DNA of 64,000 bases from Theristus sp. LFF4_11 (Eukaryota > Nematoda > Chromadorea > Monhysterida > Xyalidae): NCBI GenBank assembly GCA_030248135.1, contig JASANC010003243.1, positions 90,671 to 154,670 on the forward strand, read 5' to 3'. The notes below the pieces were generated by a model. It had not been told where the DNA came from. It searched no databases and saw only the letters and a list, made by a program, of their open reading frames with translations. The first letter of the stretch is position 1; each line of letters starts with the position of its first letter. Shown here in pieces: positions 26,201-36,578 of this stretch. The position numbers were made by a program, and so were the translations under genes.

Positions 26201-27092
26201 GTTTTCGTTTTATAATCTTCATATTTATTTGTTTTTTCACCATGTTTTTATCGATGATTCAATCATGAACAGGCCACCGAAACCTGGACCTCTTCATCAA
26301 CGCTGCTGCAAGTGTTTGTCTCGATTTTTGGTTCGTTTGCGTCGCATTTCTAGTTTGTATTGCAACAAGGTCACCATGAACAAAACCAATATTAAAAAAA
26401 CGCTTTTTGGCGATTTCAGGTTTGGTGCTGGTGGCCGAGCCGTATTATCTGGAGCCAGGCTTCGAGCAACAACGCGGCACGGACGTTGGTGCAAACATGG
26501 CGCGCTCTTACAACGAGGCTGCCATTCTGTCCGCGCTGGAGGTCAGCGTTGTTCGGCGCGGGCGCTTTGCGATGCCTCACGGTTTCATTCTTGCAGCAAA
26601 TGTTCATAATTCTTTTGTTCCGTAACAGGCGCTTGAGAAGACCGTGATCAGCCCACCGGAGCCATTCCAAGCGGAGATCGTCGCACACTTTCACTCGGTT
26701 GCACCAAAGTGCGTTCGCAGTGCATCGCTACGTTTTTTTACATTTTTTGTGCTTTTTTGTGTTTCCCGTTATTCGTTGGACTTTAGCGACCGTTTCGTTT
26801 CAAAATCATTCTGAAACTTTCGTCTGACCACCAAGTTCGCAGATTGGCTGTTTTTCAGCCTCTCTCATATGTCACCGACACCGAGTCACTCACTGGACTA
26901 GTTTAATGATAAAAAAATGTCACATTGAGCTTCATTCACAGACTGCTCTCCTTATTGGACCAGTACGCGAACGAAGCGGCGTCCATCCCGTTCACGTTGC
27001 ACCCTGTAACGCAAGGCTTCCGTCTCAGCATGCTGCGTCACAAGGACACCGTAAAACGGCTGCTCACCAAACCGAACGATCTGCAGAAATGA
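14268..27092 (+). CDS. UBE2O: UBE2O-type E2/E3 hybrid ubiquitin-conjugating enzyme
   Basis: Very large E2 that also selects substrates itself, acting in quality control of orphan proteins. Exons: 14268-14549, 14986-15408, 15844-16059, 16360-16481, 16597-16660, 16853-17030, 17262-17572, 17947-18080, an unresolved part within 18190-18610, 18922-19299, 19474-19758, 20158-20415, 20847-21153, 21421-21613, 23000-23348, 23920-24254, 24539-24722, 24880-25200, 25512-25789, 26100-26181, 26273-26330, 26420-26541, 26629-26708 and 26942-27092. Phases agree except around the unresolved exon. The N-terminal conserved regions (for example MDVSYYDIKQHPEF) match UBE2O. The UBC domain is unmistakable: LPPGIVVKTYEQRMDLFS, RLNPNLYEDG, catalytic Cys in GMVCLSLLGTW, then LVAEPYYLEPGF. 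The product is about 1,750 residues against about 1,290 in human. Much of the excess lies between the acidic middle and the UBC domain. Many donors are off-consensus (GTTGGT, GTCAGT, GTCGGT). Confidence 0.92.
15553..15745 (+). repeat. Dispersed intronic repeat R150, copy 1
   Basis: Roughly 150-180 bp, starting near GAAAAGAAACGTTTCAATC and containing GTGGCAATTCAAA. Related copies lie at 23690-23880 (opposite strand) and 42330-42485. It sits in a UBE2O intron. No target duplication identified, and its class is unknown. Confidence 0.65.
21745..22925 (-). mobile_element. tRNA-derived SINE (copy 2), split by hAT copy B
   Basis: On the minus strand the head (22925-22854) has a tRNA A-box-like TGGCCTTGCTGGTAGC. 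The sequence then breaks at GATCGCCG and resumes after the hAT element at 21876, running to about 21745 and ending near CATCGCCTAAA. The joined order matches the intact copy at 35270-35455 along its length, including GCCCTACTC. It lies in a UBE2O intron. Confidence 0.75.
21877..22853 (-). mobile_element. 1-kb non-autonomous hAT-like element, copy B
   Basis: Inverted relative to copy A (10818-11824) and similar to it throughout. Ends are TAGGGTTAGGGG and TTAACCCTA. A perfect 8-bp duplication CGGCGATC flanks it (21869-21876 and 22854-22861). It is inserted in the B-box region of a tRNA-type SINE inside a UBE2O intron, so it is younger than that SINE. Confidence 0.9.
23690..23880 (-). repeat. 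Dispersed intronic repeat R150, copy 2
   Basis: Inverted copy of the 15553-15745 repeat, sharing TTTCAATCTTTATG, GGCAATTCAAAATCGCC, CCATTTTGAATTC and ACTGTTTAC. It lies in the UBE2O intron between 23348 and 23920. Confidence 0.65.
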
Positions 27093-29026
27093 ACGTTTCG
27101 TATTATGATTGTTTAACGGAGTTTTGCATGTTCTTTCCGTACGTTTTGCCTTTTCTCGCTCGTTTTTTATATCACTCCACTACTAGTTCAGCCCCCCTTT
27201 TCCGGTGAATTGAGTTTTTTGGTCATTTTTGTCGGGTCATTTCACTTTTCGGTTGTATTCATGGTTCTCTGTTTCGTTAAAGAAACGGAGAAAAAAACAT
27301 TTGTTTTGTTTTGATGACACCTGTCCTAAAAATGCATTGATAACAACGGCGGTGGTGTGACCGACCGGACGCGCTTGCTTGTTCATTTTTTTCATTGTTG
27401 AACTTTTTCAAGCAAACCTGTTTATTGATCTGTTTTCTGTCATTTTGTTTCTGGTGCTGTTGCTCTGCATGCAAAGTGCTTTCCGTTTTTTTCTTTCTTA
27501 TTCATTGTTGCACTACTTGGATCGTGTTTTGTTGTGTTTTTACATTAGTCTCGATTGTAATTTTTTATGTCGGTTTGTCTAGTCTATGAAATCATAAGAT
27601 TCGGTGATGATCATAAAAAATGCTTGGCTGATTATTTTGTTTTTTTTCTGAATTTTTATTCATTTACTTAAATAACATACCGATTGATCCCCAAAACGAT
27701 TTTTTCTCGGAGTAAAAATGACTTGTTGACTGCATGTTCCAGTGCTTTTTGGTGCCTTCAACTGTGCCACTCACTCAGTTTGTTTGCAGCAGTTTCGTCG
27801 GCTTTGTCTGGACAAAATCGTTCAGCTGTTCCTGCATTAGTAATCCAACCCCAAGCGGTTTGTGAACTTGCCAAATATATCATTTTGTTTGGAACATTTC
27901 CTCGTGAATGTTCTTTTTATCTAAAGTTTGGACTACGACTACCGGTGAAAATTCGCAGACAGATTACGGTGACTGATGATTGAACTTTATTTGTTGTGTT
28001 GTGCGTGGTTTTTTGGTTTGTTTTTCCAGGATTTATTGATTCAGGTACGCGACCAGTGTTTGCTAACTTACTTCATTCATCTGCAGAAGTTGCTGTGAAA
28101 AAATTGTGTGTGAATTCACTCATACTGAATAAAATGTTGCCTCAGTGAAACCGAACGTTGGTTTGCGGAGTCAAACGGAACGTGACTTGAGAACGTTTTT
28201 TTAGTGCCGTCAGGCCAGGTGGTTTTGGTGGCCAACATATTTATGGAATGGAATATTTATGGAACTCGTTTTGGTTTTTTTAGGATTTGAAAAACAACAG
28301 CATGCCGTTTCTTAATATTCTGGATTGCATGTCATATTTGTGAAACCCAATTTTGCAATTCTGCATGTTCGCTCGCACAGTTCACGTGAAAAACACGTCA
28401 CTTGTTTTTCCTTGAATCCTGGTGTTTCATTTTTCACGTGGCAGTTCTCCAGTTCAACCGCTGAATTGATCGATTGAGGTGAATTTTCTGGCCCAATTGG
28501 CTGTACCACCTTGATGTGTAACCAATCAGCAGGCCAAGTTTGAATTTGGAAAAAATTCAAAACACAATCTATCGTGTCGTGGTGAACACAGGCACAATGC
28601 ACAAGTGCACTTTGCCCTTGCTCGTCGTGTTTGTGATGTTTTTATTTATTTTTTGATATAACTAGTTGCATAAAAAATACGTGAAAATGGTCGAACCAAG
28701 GCATTTTGACATAACGTTCGTATGTGCCAGCCAGCCAGACACACAGCTGGCCAAAGGTGGCGTGATCCACAACAACCGGGCATGTCTGGGCCTTGCTCAG
28801 TTGTTATAAGGCACCCTTGCGTTCACTCTGTGCTAAATGTGTTTGATTGTTGGAAACAAATGCATCTCAGCTTGCTGATTGGCTACATTCAATCAATCGG
28901 ACACGCTCATTGGTCGTCTTTGAGCACACACACTGTGTTTTTCAATGGTGCAAAAGTAAAGCCCTGTTATTATTTCAAACACATTCTCACCACAGGGTGT
29001 TATCGATCAAACCTACAACCCGCAAC
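27093..29026. other. Spacer between UBE2O-like and reductase genes
   Basis: About 1.9 kb of AT-rich DNA. I found no exon with supporting homology on either strand. GCTGATTGG / CCAATCAGC words, common in neighbouring introns, occur several times at 28490-28910. Promoter elements for the reductase gene were not identified. Confidence 0.4.
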
Positions 29027-32000
29027 ATGTCGGCGCACTCCACCTCATTTTCGTCCGACTCGATTCCGTCGTTCTACAGTGGCCGCAGTATTTTGGTCAC
29101 CGGCGCTTCCGGCTTTCTCGGCAAGATTCTCGTCGAGAAGCTGCTCTACTCGCTGCCGGACGTTCGCAACGTGTATCTGTTGATCAGGCCACAGAATGGC
29201 ATGGACGCACGACAGAGGGTCGACAAGTTGCTGCAGTCGACCGTAAGAGAATGGGGGGGGGCGGCGCTGTCATTGGGAAAACCGCAGCTCTCAGGATGGT
29301 CCTGAGCGTTCTTGCAGTGCAAAAACTTGTAATCGAATGCGATGACTGATCGATGTTGATTTTGGGGATTGAACAGAGTAGTTGGAATGTCCCAATATTA
29401 TGGTGGCTGTGCAGTCTGGCACGAGCAGCCGATTTTTTGATGACCACTCTCCTGTGGTAGCATCACCCACAATGTTTGCAGATCTTCAACCGCATTCGAA
29501 CGCAGTGCCCCAAGAGGCTGGACAAATTGGTGGCGATCAGCGGCAACTTGATGGAGCACAACATCGCGCTCAGCGACGCCGACCGCGAGACGCTCTGCGA
29601 AAATGTCGCCGTCGTTTTCCACAGTGCCGCCACGGTGAAGTTCGATGAGAAGCTTCGGTGAGGCAGGGGTTTTTCTTGTGTTTTGTGATTTTTTGCCATA
29701 ATTTTGTAGTCAGACAGTGATATTTATTGAACTGCTGAGCTGACCTCCAAAAACGCGAAAGTATCGCACATTTTTGCAGTTTATCAGTGGAGATGAACGT
29801 GATTGGCACGCAGCGTCTGCTGGCATTGGCTCGCGACATGAAGCAACTCGCCGTACGTTCACCACGTGGTCACGTCAATCTGACAATACGAAACTCACAA
29901 CCAAAAGGCTCCATGAAACCACTTCTGCTGTTCAAGCGCCATGTTCGCGTGTTTCTGCGCAGGCGTTCGTGCACACGTCGACCGCCTACTGCAACTGCGA
30001 CCGCGCACGCATCTTGGAGCGCGTCTATCCGCCGCCGATGCAGCCGCAGAAACTGATGGATGCGCTGGACTGGATGAGCGACTCGATGGTCGATGCGATC
30101 ACGCCACATGCCATCGGTGCGTTCAAACTTGGAGTACTGCAGATCCTTTACGTCACTTCACGGCGATTTGCTTCTTATACAAAACAATACAACATACACT
30201 TGTTGGAAGTCCTTCTGTTCACTTCACTTCTCTTCAAGTGTTGGAGCAGGCGCTCATCCATGCTGAAGCGAGCCGTTGCACAGCGAAGTCATTCACGTAC
30301 TTCAACATGAATAGGCCTTCAGCGATTACTGGAGTCCGCATGATGCAGCTTGAATTCGAATGTTTCCAGTTGCATTTCAGGGCGCCGTCCAAACACGTAC
30401 ACGCTGACGAAGGCACTGGCAGAGTTCGTGATCATCGAGGAGGCCGCAGAGCTGCCAGTTGTCATCATTCGCCCGTCAATCATTGGCGCCGTCTGGCGTG
30501 AGCCGGTGCCTGGCTGGGCGGACAATCTGAATGGACCAACGGGGATGTATGCTGCTGTGAGTCAGTGTGACGAGCATGCCCGTGCAACCGTGTGATGACA
30601 CGTGAAACGTGCTGCGCTGCTCTTGCTACGCACCCAAGGTGCACGCAATGCACGCGCAATGTACGCCATCTCACTCTTTCACGCGTGTTTTCCCTTTTTT
30701 GAATAGCGAAACGGCATATAATTTTTCAAGTGATGGTCATTTGTGCGTTTTATCACAAGAACACTCATTACGTTCCGAAGATAAGAGGGCGCAAGCTCAT
30801 TACGTTGCACTACACGCTCTTACGAGTGTGGTGCCGATCGTTATTGGTGGTGCATCTTGAGGGGATCATGCGTGATGCGTCGTGTGTTTCGCAGGTCGCC
30901 AAGGGCATCCTAACGAACATGTGTGGCGAGCGCAATGCACGCGCTGACTTTGTGCCGGTCGATGTCGTGTCGAACTGCATGATCGCGGCTGCTTGGAATC
31001 GTGCGAACAGCCAGTGAGTTTACGTGTGGAGCTTTTGTGAACCGTAATCCGAGCAACACATCGCGCCGTCTTAATTGTGGTAGTATTCAGTGGAGTGAGT
31101 CGTTGTGTGCATTTAGTTGGTTTTTTTGTTATTCTCGGTCTCACACTGGCCACAGTGGACAAAAAATGTGGAAAAATCGAAAATAATTTTCTCGTTTCAA
31201 TGGCAGACCAGACGAAATCCCCGTGATCAACTGTTGCTCCGGGCGACTGAATCCGACTTTCTGGGGCTACATCTGCGACTACGTTGAGGTGTTGTACAGA
31301 CATGTGCCCGTCGATAATGCACTCCGCTTTCCGACCACAAAGTTCCATGGCGAACATTTTCGGTTAGGGGTTTTGGCTTCTGAAAAATCTAGCAAAGTTA
31401 TGTATCAGATAAATAACATTTTTCTGTATTCAGTGCGGTGAAGTTCTTGAACAACACAGTGAAACATTTGATGCCCGCTTACATTGTCGACGTGTTCTGT
31501 CGAATGACCGGCAAGAAACCGAGGTATGGGTCATTTTGCTACTTTTTCACGTCATGTTTTTATGGTTGCCTTTGCCACACGCATGATGGTTTGATTCGTC
31601 AGAATGGTTCGCACGTACCAAAAACTGATGCGCGCTGTTGAAACGTTGGAGTTCTTTACGACGCGCGAATGGGACTTTCAGACGGATGCTATGATCGAAA
31701 TTATCAATCAAATGAATGCTGCTGATAAAAAGGTGCGTTCACAACAATCACGTTACGCCTGCATAGTTGTTTATTTCACAATTTGATAACGTAGCTGAAT
31801 AAACCATAACAAAAGTTGTTTCGCTTCTTCTCCACAGGAATTCTGTTTCGATATCACCAAACTGCAGTGGCCGCAGTATCATCACATTTCCATGATCGGT
31901 GTCAAGAAATACATTCTTAATGATGACTTCAGCAATTTGACCGACGCTGAGCTGCACTTGAATCGGTAAAAACGCATTATGTTCAAAAAACAGCGACAAA

Positions 32001-32500
32001 GTAGTCTTTTTCAATTCAATACAAATTGTTCGAGTTGCATTACAAAGCCGTAGTCTGAAGACAGAGGACTTGGTCACACCACAGCACATGCACAAACAAA
32101 CACAGATGCACACGTGCGATGTCACAGCAGCACGCACGCCATCGTATGTGCGCGTGCGTGTTTGTTTGCGATCACTGTGTTCCAGGCGACCTCTTCAGAC
32201 GAGCACATTCAGCGTCCACCCTGTCAGTCTCAGTCTCAATGAATGGCGTCTTTCAGCCTGAAATGGCTGTCCATCAGCGTGAACGTCGCGTCGACGTACA
32301 TCGCCGTGAAGGTGTTGCTGAGGCGTTGGCCTACGCTGCGCCGTTGGCTGGTGTTCCTGGTGGCCGCACTCGCCCACTCCTCGCACATCGTGCGCCGCCC
32401 GAAATTGCCGCTGGCCGTCAGCCAGAGTGAACTCGAACACTCGATCGTCAACCTGTCCAACAACAATCTCATGCTCGCCGCCGCGCCGAACCCGGCGTAG
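29027..32500 (+). CDS. Fatty acyl-CoA reductase (alcohol-forming)
   Basis: NADPH-dependent reduction of fatty acyl-CoA to fatty alcohol for waxes and ether lipids, at the peroxisome or ER membrane. Eleven phase-compatible exons: 29027-29242, 29482-29657, 29780-29852, 29963-30116, 30381-30556, 30895-31013, 31207-31362, 31434-31523, 31603-31732, 31838-31965 and 32257-32500. They give about 553 residues, slightly over the usual 500-520. The Rossmann nucleotide loop TGASGFLG is at residues 25-32. The catalytic YxxxK is YTLTK at 213-217. The FVHTSTAYCN, VVIIRPSIIGA and NPTFWGY blocks are present. A sterile-type C-terminal domain is followed by a hydrophobic segment (WLVFLVAALAH) that probably anchors it. 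A foldback element begins about 120 bp past the stop codon. Confidence 0.95.
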
Positions 32501-32621
32501 CATTGTTTTCGTTTCGCTTCCATTGCATGGCTGGGTGGCGCAGTGGTGTACCGTGGTGAGTGTTTGCGGTGAGGGTTGCCGCACACTGCGACCTGCACTG
32601 TTCACGCGGTGACACGTCAAC

Positions 32622-33545
32622 TCCGGCCCACGCATTTCCGGCCCACGCATTAGCGTCCCGACATTTCCGGCCCACCCATTACCGGCCCACCCATTACCGT
32701 CCCACCCGTTACCGGCCCGACATTTCCGGCCCACTAATTTCCGGCCCACTCATTTCCGGCCCGCCCATTACCGGCCCACCCCAATAATCAGTTCTTCCTT
32801 CGCTGTTTTTCGCCACGGACAACGAAAATGAACTAAAACCGCACTCTAAACAGTACTGCCTGCTCACCGACATGCTTTCAACAAAAATACTTAATTTTTT
32901 TATTTCAGTTTTTGTTTTCGTTTCGCTCCGATTTGTTCATGACATTGGAAAAAAGTTTCAGTTTGAATTTCGTCGATGAATCAGCTGATGTGTTTTTATT
33001 TATTGCTCTGTTCCGTGTGTGCTTGTATGCCAGTATCTGCTCGTCGATCTTTCGCCTGAAAATAAAAATTGTCAAAAAAATCTGTCAATAACAAAGTTCA
33101 CACAAAATTCTGGGCCAAAAATTATGTCAGTTACATTTTTTGGGAAGAGCCTTTTCAACCCATTTTCAGAAGAAAGTAGTTTTGATGAATAAAATTTACT
33201 TTTTTAATTGATTAAAAACAATAATTGAAAACATCCGATTAAAAAAAGAAATTAAAAAATGCGAACCCCAATTCAAAGTGTTACCGCCTGCAAAACTGAG
33301 TGAGTTTCTTAATGAAATATAGCGGTGGGTGGCGGTTGAAGTCACTGGAAGCGAATTATTGGGCTGGGCCGGTAATGGGTGGGCCGGAAATGAGTGGGCC
33401 GGAAATGGATGGGACGCAGATAAACGGGGCCGGTAATGGGTGGGCCGGAAATGGATGGGCCGGTAATGAGTGGGCCGGAAATGGTGGGCCGGAAACGCGT
33501 GGGCCGGAAATAACGGGACGCAAATGAACGCACGCCGTTCACGCC
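32622..33545. mobile_element. Foldback element with 14-bp minisatellite arms
   Basis: The left arm (32622-32785) is about 11 units of CATTTCCGGCCCAC and variants (TTACCGGCCCAC, TAGCGTCCCGA). The right arm (33358-33545) is the same unit inverted (GTGGGCCGGAAATG), about 12 units. Between them lie about 570 bp of AT-rich DNA without a gene. This is the architecture of Drosophila FB-like elements: arms made of tandem short repeats, no transposase. Target duplication not resolved. Open frames in the arms are artefacts of the repeat. Confidence 0.8.
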
Positions 33546-34170
33546 AACGTTACACCGTTCGTGTTGTGTTCTGGCAACCTGCACCACACCGTCGCACGGG
33601 CGTGGTACATTCACATTGTAAGCTAAGTTATTATGCTAGAAAATTGCGGCATCGGAAAATGCTGTATTACGGTCGGTTTTCTCGTTTGTTCTTTTTCATA
33701 CTTTCGATTTGTGTTGTGACCGTTCATGACATTCTGTGGTGCCCTATGCTTTTTTTGTTTTTATTTTTTTCTGTATCGAAATGACCGGTGTCTATTATTG
33801 CATTGTATTTTTTTCTATTCGTTCGTTGACATACGGGAATTGTTGCTGAAATTTCGCATGGGTGTTTTGTTCACAATTCATCTTGCCGTCGAAGTGCTTG
33901 TCACCAAATTATTGAAAACTGAATGTTACCCGCTTTACGTTCATGCATCGATTGAGCTATATCCAGACAAATGAAATGAAACGTAGCAGCGAAAGCAAAA
34001 CAATGTCTCGGACTACCTCTTTCTATTGTCTATGTCTAAATCTTTCAATTTAGAAATCATTTGTGTCGTCGGTATTGTTTGTTGCTTTGTTTTTTGTTAT
34101 TGCAATTTTCGCTTCTTTTTTCTTCTTCATTCGTTCTTTTATACTGTTGCCAGTAGTCTAATATGTGATA
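33546..34170. other. Non-coding spacer
   Basis: T-rich sequence with no recognisable exon on either strand. It ends at the TA flanking the next element. Confidence 0.4.
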
Positions 34171-34642
34171 CCGTATTACCTCTATTAAACCCCCCCCCAA
34201 AATTAAACCCCCCCCCAAAAAATAAACCCCCACCCCCTCGGCAAGTTTCCAAATAATCCCCCCCCCCCAAAAATAATCCCCCATGGGGGATTATTGGAAA
34301 CCTGTTTGAAACACATACCCAGAAAAACATACACATAAACAATGAATTCAGTGGCTGGTTGCAGTGAAAATGATGAAATTGTGCTACCAAAGGCCCCAAA
34401 TGAATGAGTTAATGGTAATTTCATTACAAAAGGCTGTTGTAAAAGGAAATTTCTATGTAGAGTAGAAGTTTCTGCGACTTCCTTCTTGCCATGGAAGCTA
34501 TTTTTGCCATTTTGCCCACCTCTAAAAATGGTTTCCAAATAAACCCCCCCCCCAAAAATAAACCCCCCCCAAAAATAAACCCCCACCCCCAGAAGTCGCT
34601 GAAGAAATAAACCCCCATGGGGGTTTATTAGAGGTAATACGG
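34171..34642. mobile_element. TA-flanked MITE, CCGTATTACC family (copy 1)
   Basis: Ends are CCGTATTACCTCTATTAAAC and its inverse, GGTTTATTAGAGGTAATACG plus G, each bordered by TA (34169-34170, 34643-34644). Inside each end are C-runs alternating with AAATAAA, and two small palindromes built on CCCCCATGGGGG. A 455-bp copy lies at 59337-59791 with near-identical middle sequence. Non-autonomous; Tc1/mariner-like by its TA duplication. Confidence 0.85.
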
Positions 34643-34862
34643 TACTCCATTTTAGTTTCGCACCGACTAGTCATCAGAAAATGTCATGTCCGCAAAATAA
34701 AAATGCTGTGTCGTTAGTGAGTGCCTGCTTCGCGTTAAAGTCTATGCTTTTGGTGCAAGTTGTTCGGTAAAGTAAACAAACGAGATAAAAACTGTGATAC
34801 CAATGAGAAAAAAGGCCGGAAAGTGTGCTGATGGGACGTTTCTAGGAATTTTGGGGGCAATT

Positions 34863-36326
34863 ATGACAATGTATGATAAACGTTGGCTGTATAGTGTGTT
34901 GGTGACTGCTGGCTGCGCGTTGGTTGCTGCGCTACCTTCGCGGAGAACTGACAATGTAACGTTGGAGATCAGTTATTATTTAAAGCATTTGTGGGACCAA
35001 ATTTTATAGGTTTAAGCCGTTTTTTCTGTCGCCATAGTAAACGTACTAGAATCGCACTGCTTTGAGCAGTCAGCTCCTAAACCTGGACAAGCGATGCTTG
35101 CAGACGCACGTGCCCGTTGCGTGTCGAGTCGCCGAGTTTCGTTGTCTACGTGACGTGCGTTGCATTTTGAAGCAATGGGTCTGCGACGGGGTGAACGACT
35201 GTCCGGATGGATCGGATGAGCGATACTGCAGACATGATGCGCCACGAGACGGTGCGATCTGGACAGTTGTTGTTGTTGGGATTTTTAGGCGATGTTTTCA
35301 GCCAGGGCTAACCCAGAGAAGCGTACAGAACGCCACTGAGTAGGGCGCCGATCAAGCTTTCTGTCATTAAGTGCCTGTACACCCCTCGGCGGGGCTCGAT
35401 CGCCGAGCGTACAGACAGTCTAGCGCACTACGACCAGGCCATGAGGGTAACAGTGGACGGAATAAAAAGCAAAAATATTTGACAGAAGCTGGTTGTGCAA
35501 CTGTAGTCGAGCTGTGGCCGATCATTTCGGCACGTTTGTCAATGTCCCAAGACGATGCACTGCTTCCGTCACAGCACAGTGACATGCTTGGGTTGGCTTG
35601 TGGTCGGTCACGCACGTATGCATAGACGTTCGACGACAGTTTTTGCCACGTGGACTGCGGACTTCGTTTACCGGGAAAACCGTGTGCAGTACTTGTTAAA
35701 AAAACGAGTGCTGGCTGATGCTTCTTCGTGCTACCATTACCATTCTTGGTGCACGAATGAATTTGATGAGACTGTGCGATCTGGCGACTTGTCAAACTGA
35801 CGAACCCGGGGTCGCCGAAGTCTTCGCTCACCGGGCGAAACCGCAAAAACCAGTGTGCAGCACTCGCGGTGTCAGTCTGCAGCCCAGAAGGCAAAAGCTG
35901 ACGTTGAACAGCAGAGTACTGCGCAGACAGCAACACGCACGATACGCGTGTGAGCGTATATTTGTTTCCTTGTGTTTGTTTGTGTGTGAAAACAAGCAAC
36001 ATCGCCCGCGCAGAGGTGCGCTGGAGTGGTCAGCGAGTGCAGCCGAGCAACGTGCGCTGTCCGGACAGTTGGTTCGCGTGTCGCAACGGACGCAACTGTG
36101 TGCACGCGATGGACGTATGCAACGGCCACGACGACTGCGGCGACGCCACTGATGAAGGTTCGCTTTGGGGCAGCGGTTACGCTTGGCTGGGTTTAGATCA
36201 AGCTTCAGCATGCAAATCAAGTACACCAGGCAAGCAGCAGCAAATGACGAATTTTCAGGCAATTTCTGCCAGTCGAACCCGCACGCGCCAATACCAGCGT
36301 CAGCAGACGCGTTGAAACCGAACTGA
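34863..36326 (+). CDS. Small secreted protein with two LDL-receptor class A modules
   Basis: Four phase-compatible exons: 34863-34955, 35104-35251, 36014-36157 and 36259-36326, giving 150 residues. The first exon encodes a signal peptide (core [17 protein letters not shown]). Each LDLa module has six Cys and the Ca2+-binding acidic cluster. Module 1 contains [16 protein letters not shown]. Module 2 contains [17 protein letters not shown], whose last Cys comes from the final exon, supporting that junction. There is no transmembrane segment, so the protein is probably secreted, perhaps as a ligand-binding or carrier protein. The 762-bp intron 2 holds a tRNA-derived SINE. The gene converges on PRORP, with 252 bp between stop codons. 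Confidence 0.85.
35270..35455 (-). mobile_element. tRNA-derived SINE (copy 1)
   Basis: On the minus strand, an A-box-like TGGCCTGGTCGTAGTGCGC (35423-35441) is followed 22-30 bp later by a B-box-like GATCGAGCCCC (35391-35401) that sits in a T-arm-like stem. A tRNA-unrelated tail follows, containing GGCGCCCTACTC and CATCGCCTAAA. A second copy, split by a hAT element, is at 21745-22925. A tRNA gene is unlikely because acceptor and anticodon arms do not pair well by eye. Confidence 0.75.
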
Positions 36327-36578
36327 GAGAGCGGACGCAAACGCGCAGCGATTTGTTCTTGTTTGTTGATTTTTCATCATTCCAATGTGACCAGCGTTTA
36401 TGTTTCTGTCTTTTCTTTCGCACCAAAACACCAAAACGTTGAGCATGAAACAGGATAATCACTTGAAAAAAGCACCAAGCACTATGTACACAGTACAGAA
36501 CATCCTTTCGTGTTCTTATAATGACATGAAAACTACGTCGAAAACAAGAGTACAATGCCAAATTCGAAAACCATCATA

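Noticed and set aside
28312..28602. Minus-strand open frame in the spacer before the reductase
   Set aside because: No similarity to any family I recognise and no splice-site context; probably chance.
30236..30300. Extra reductase exon (VLEQALIHAEAS)
   Set aside because: Direct joining of 30116 to 30381 restores the family sequence and phase, so this stretch is intronic.
33300..33527. Repetitive Gly/Pro-Glu open frame
   Set aside because: It is the 14-bp minisatellite arm of a foldback element read through.
34171..34290. Telomere or poly-C regulatory tract
   Set aside because: The C-runs belong to a TA-flanked MITE with a second full copy at 59337-59791.
35385..35445. Functional tRNA gene
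   Set aside because: A- and B-box-like words are present but acceptor and anticodon stems do not pair, and a second, tailed copy exists; a SINE fits better.
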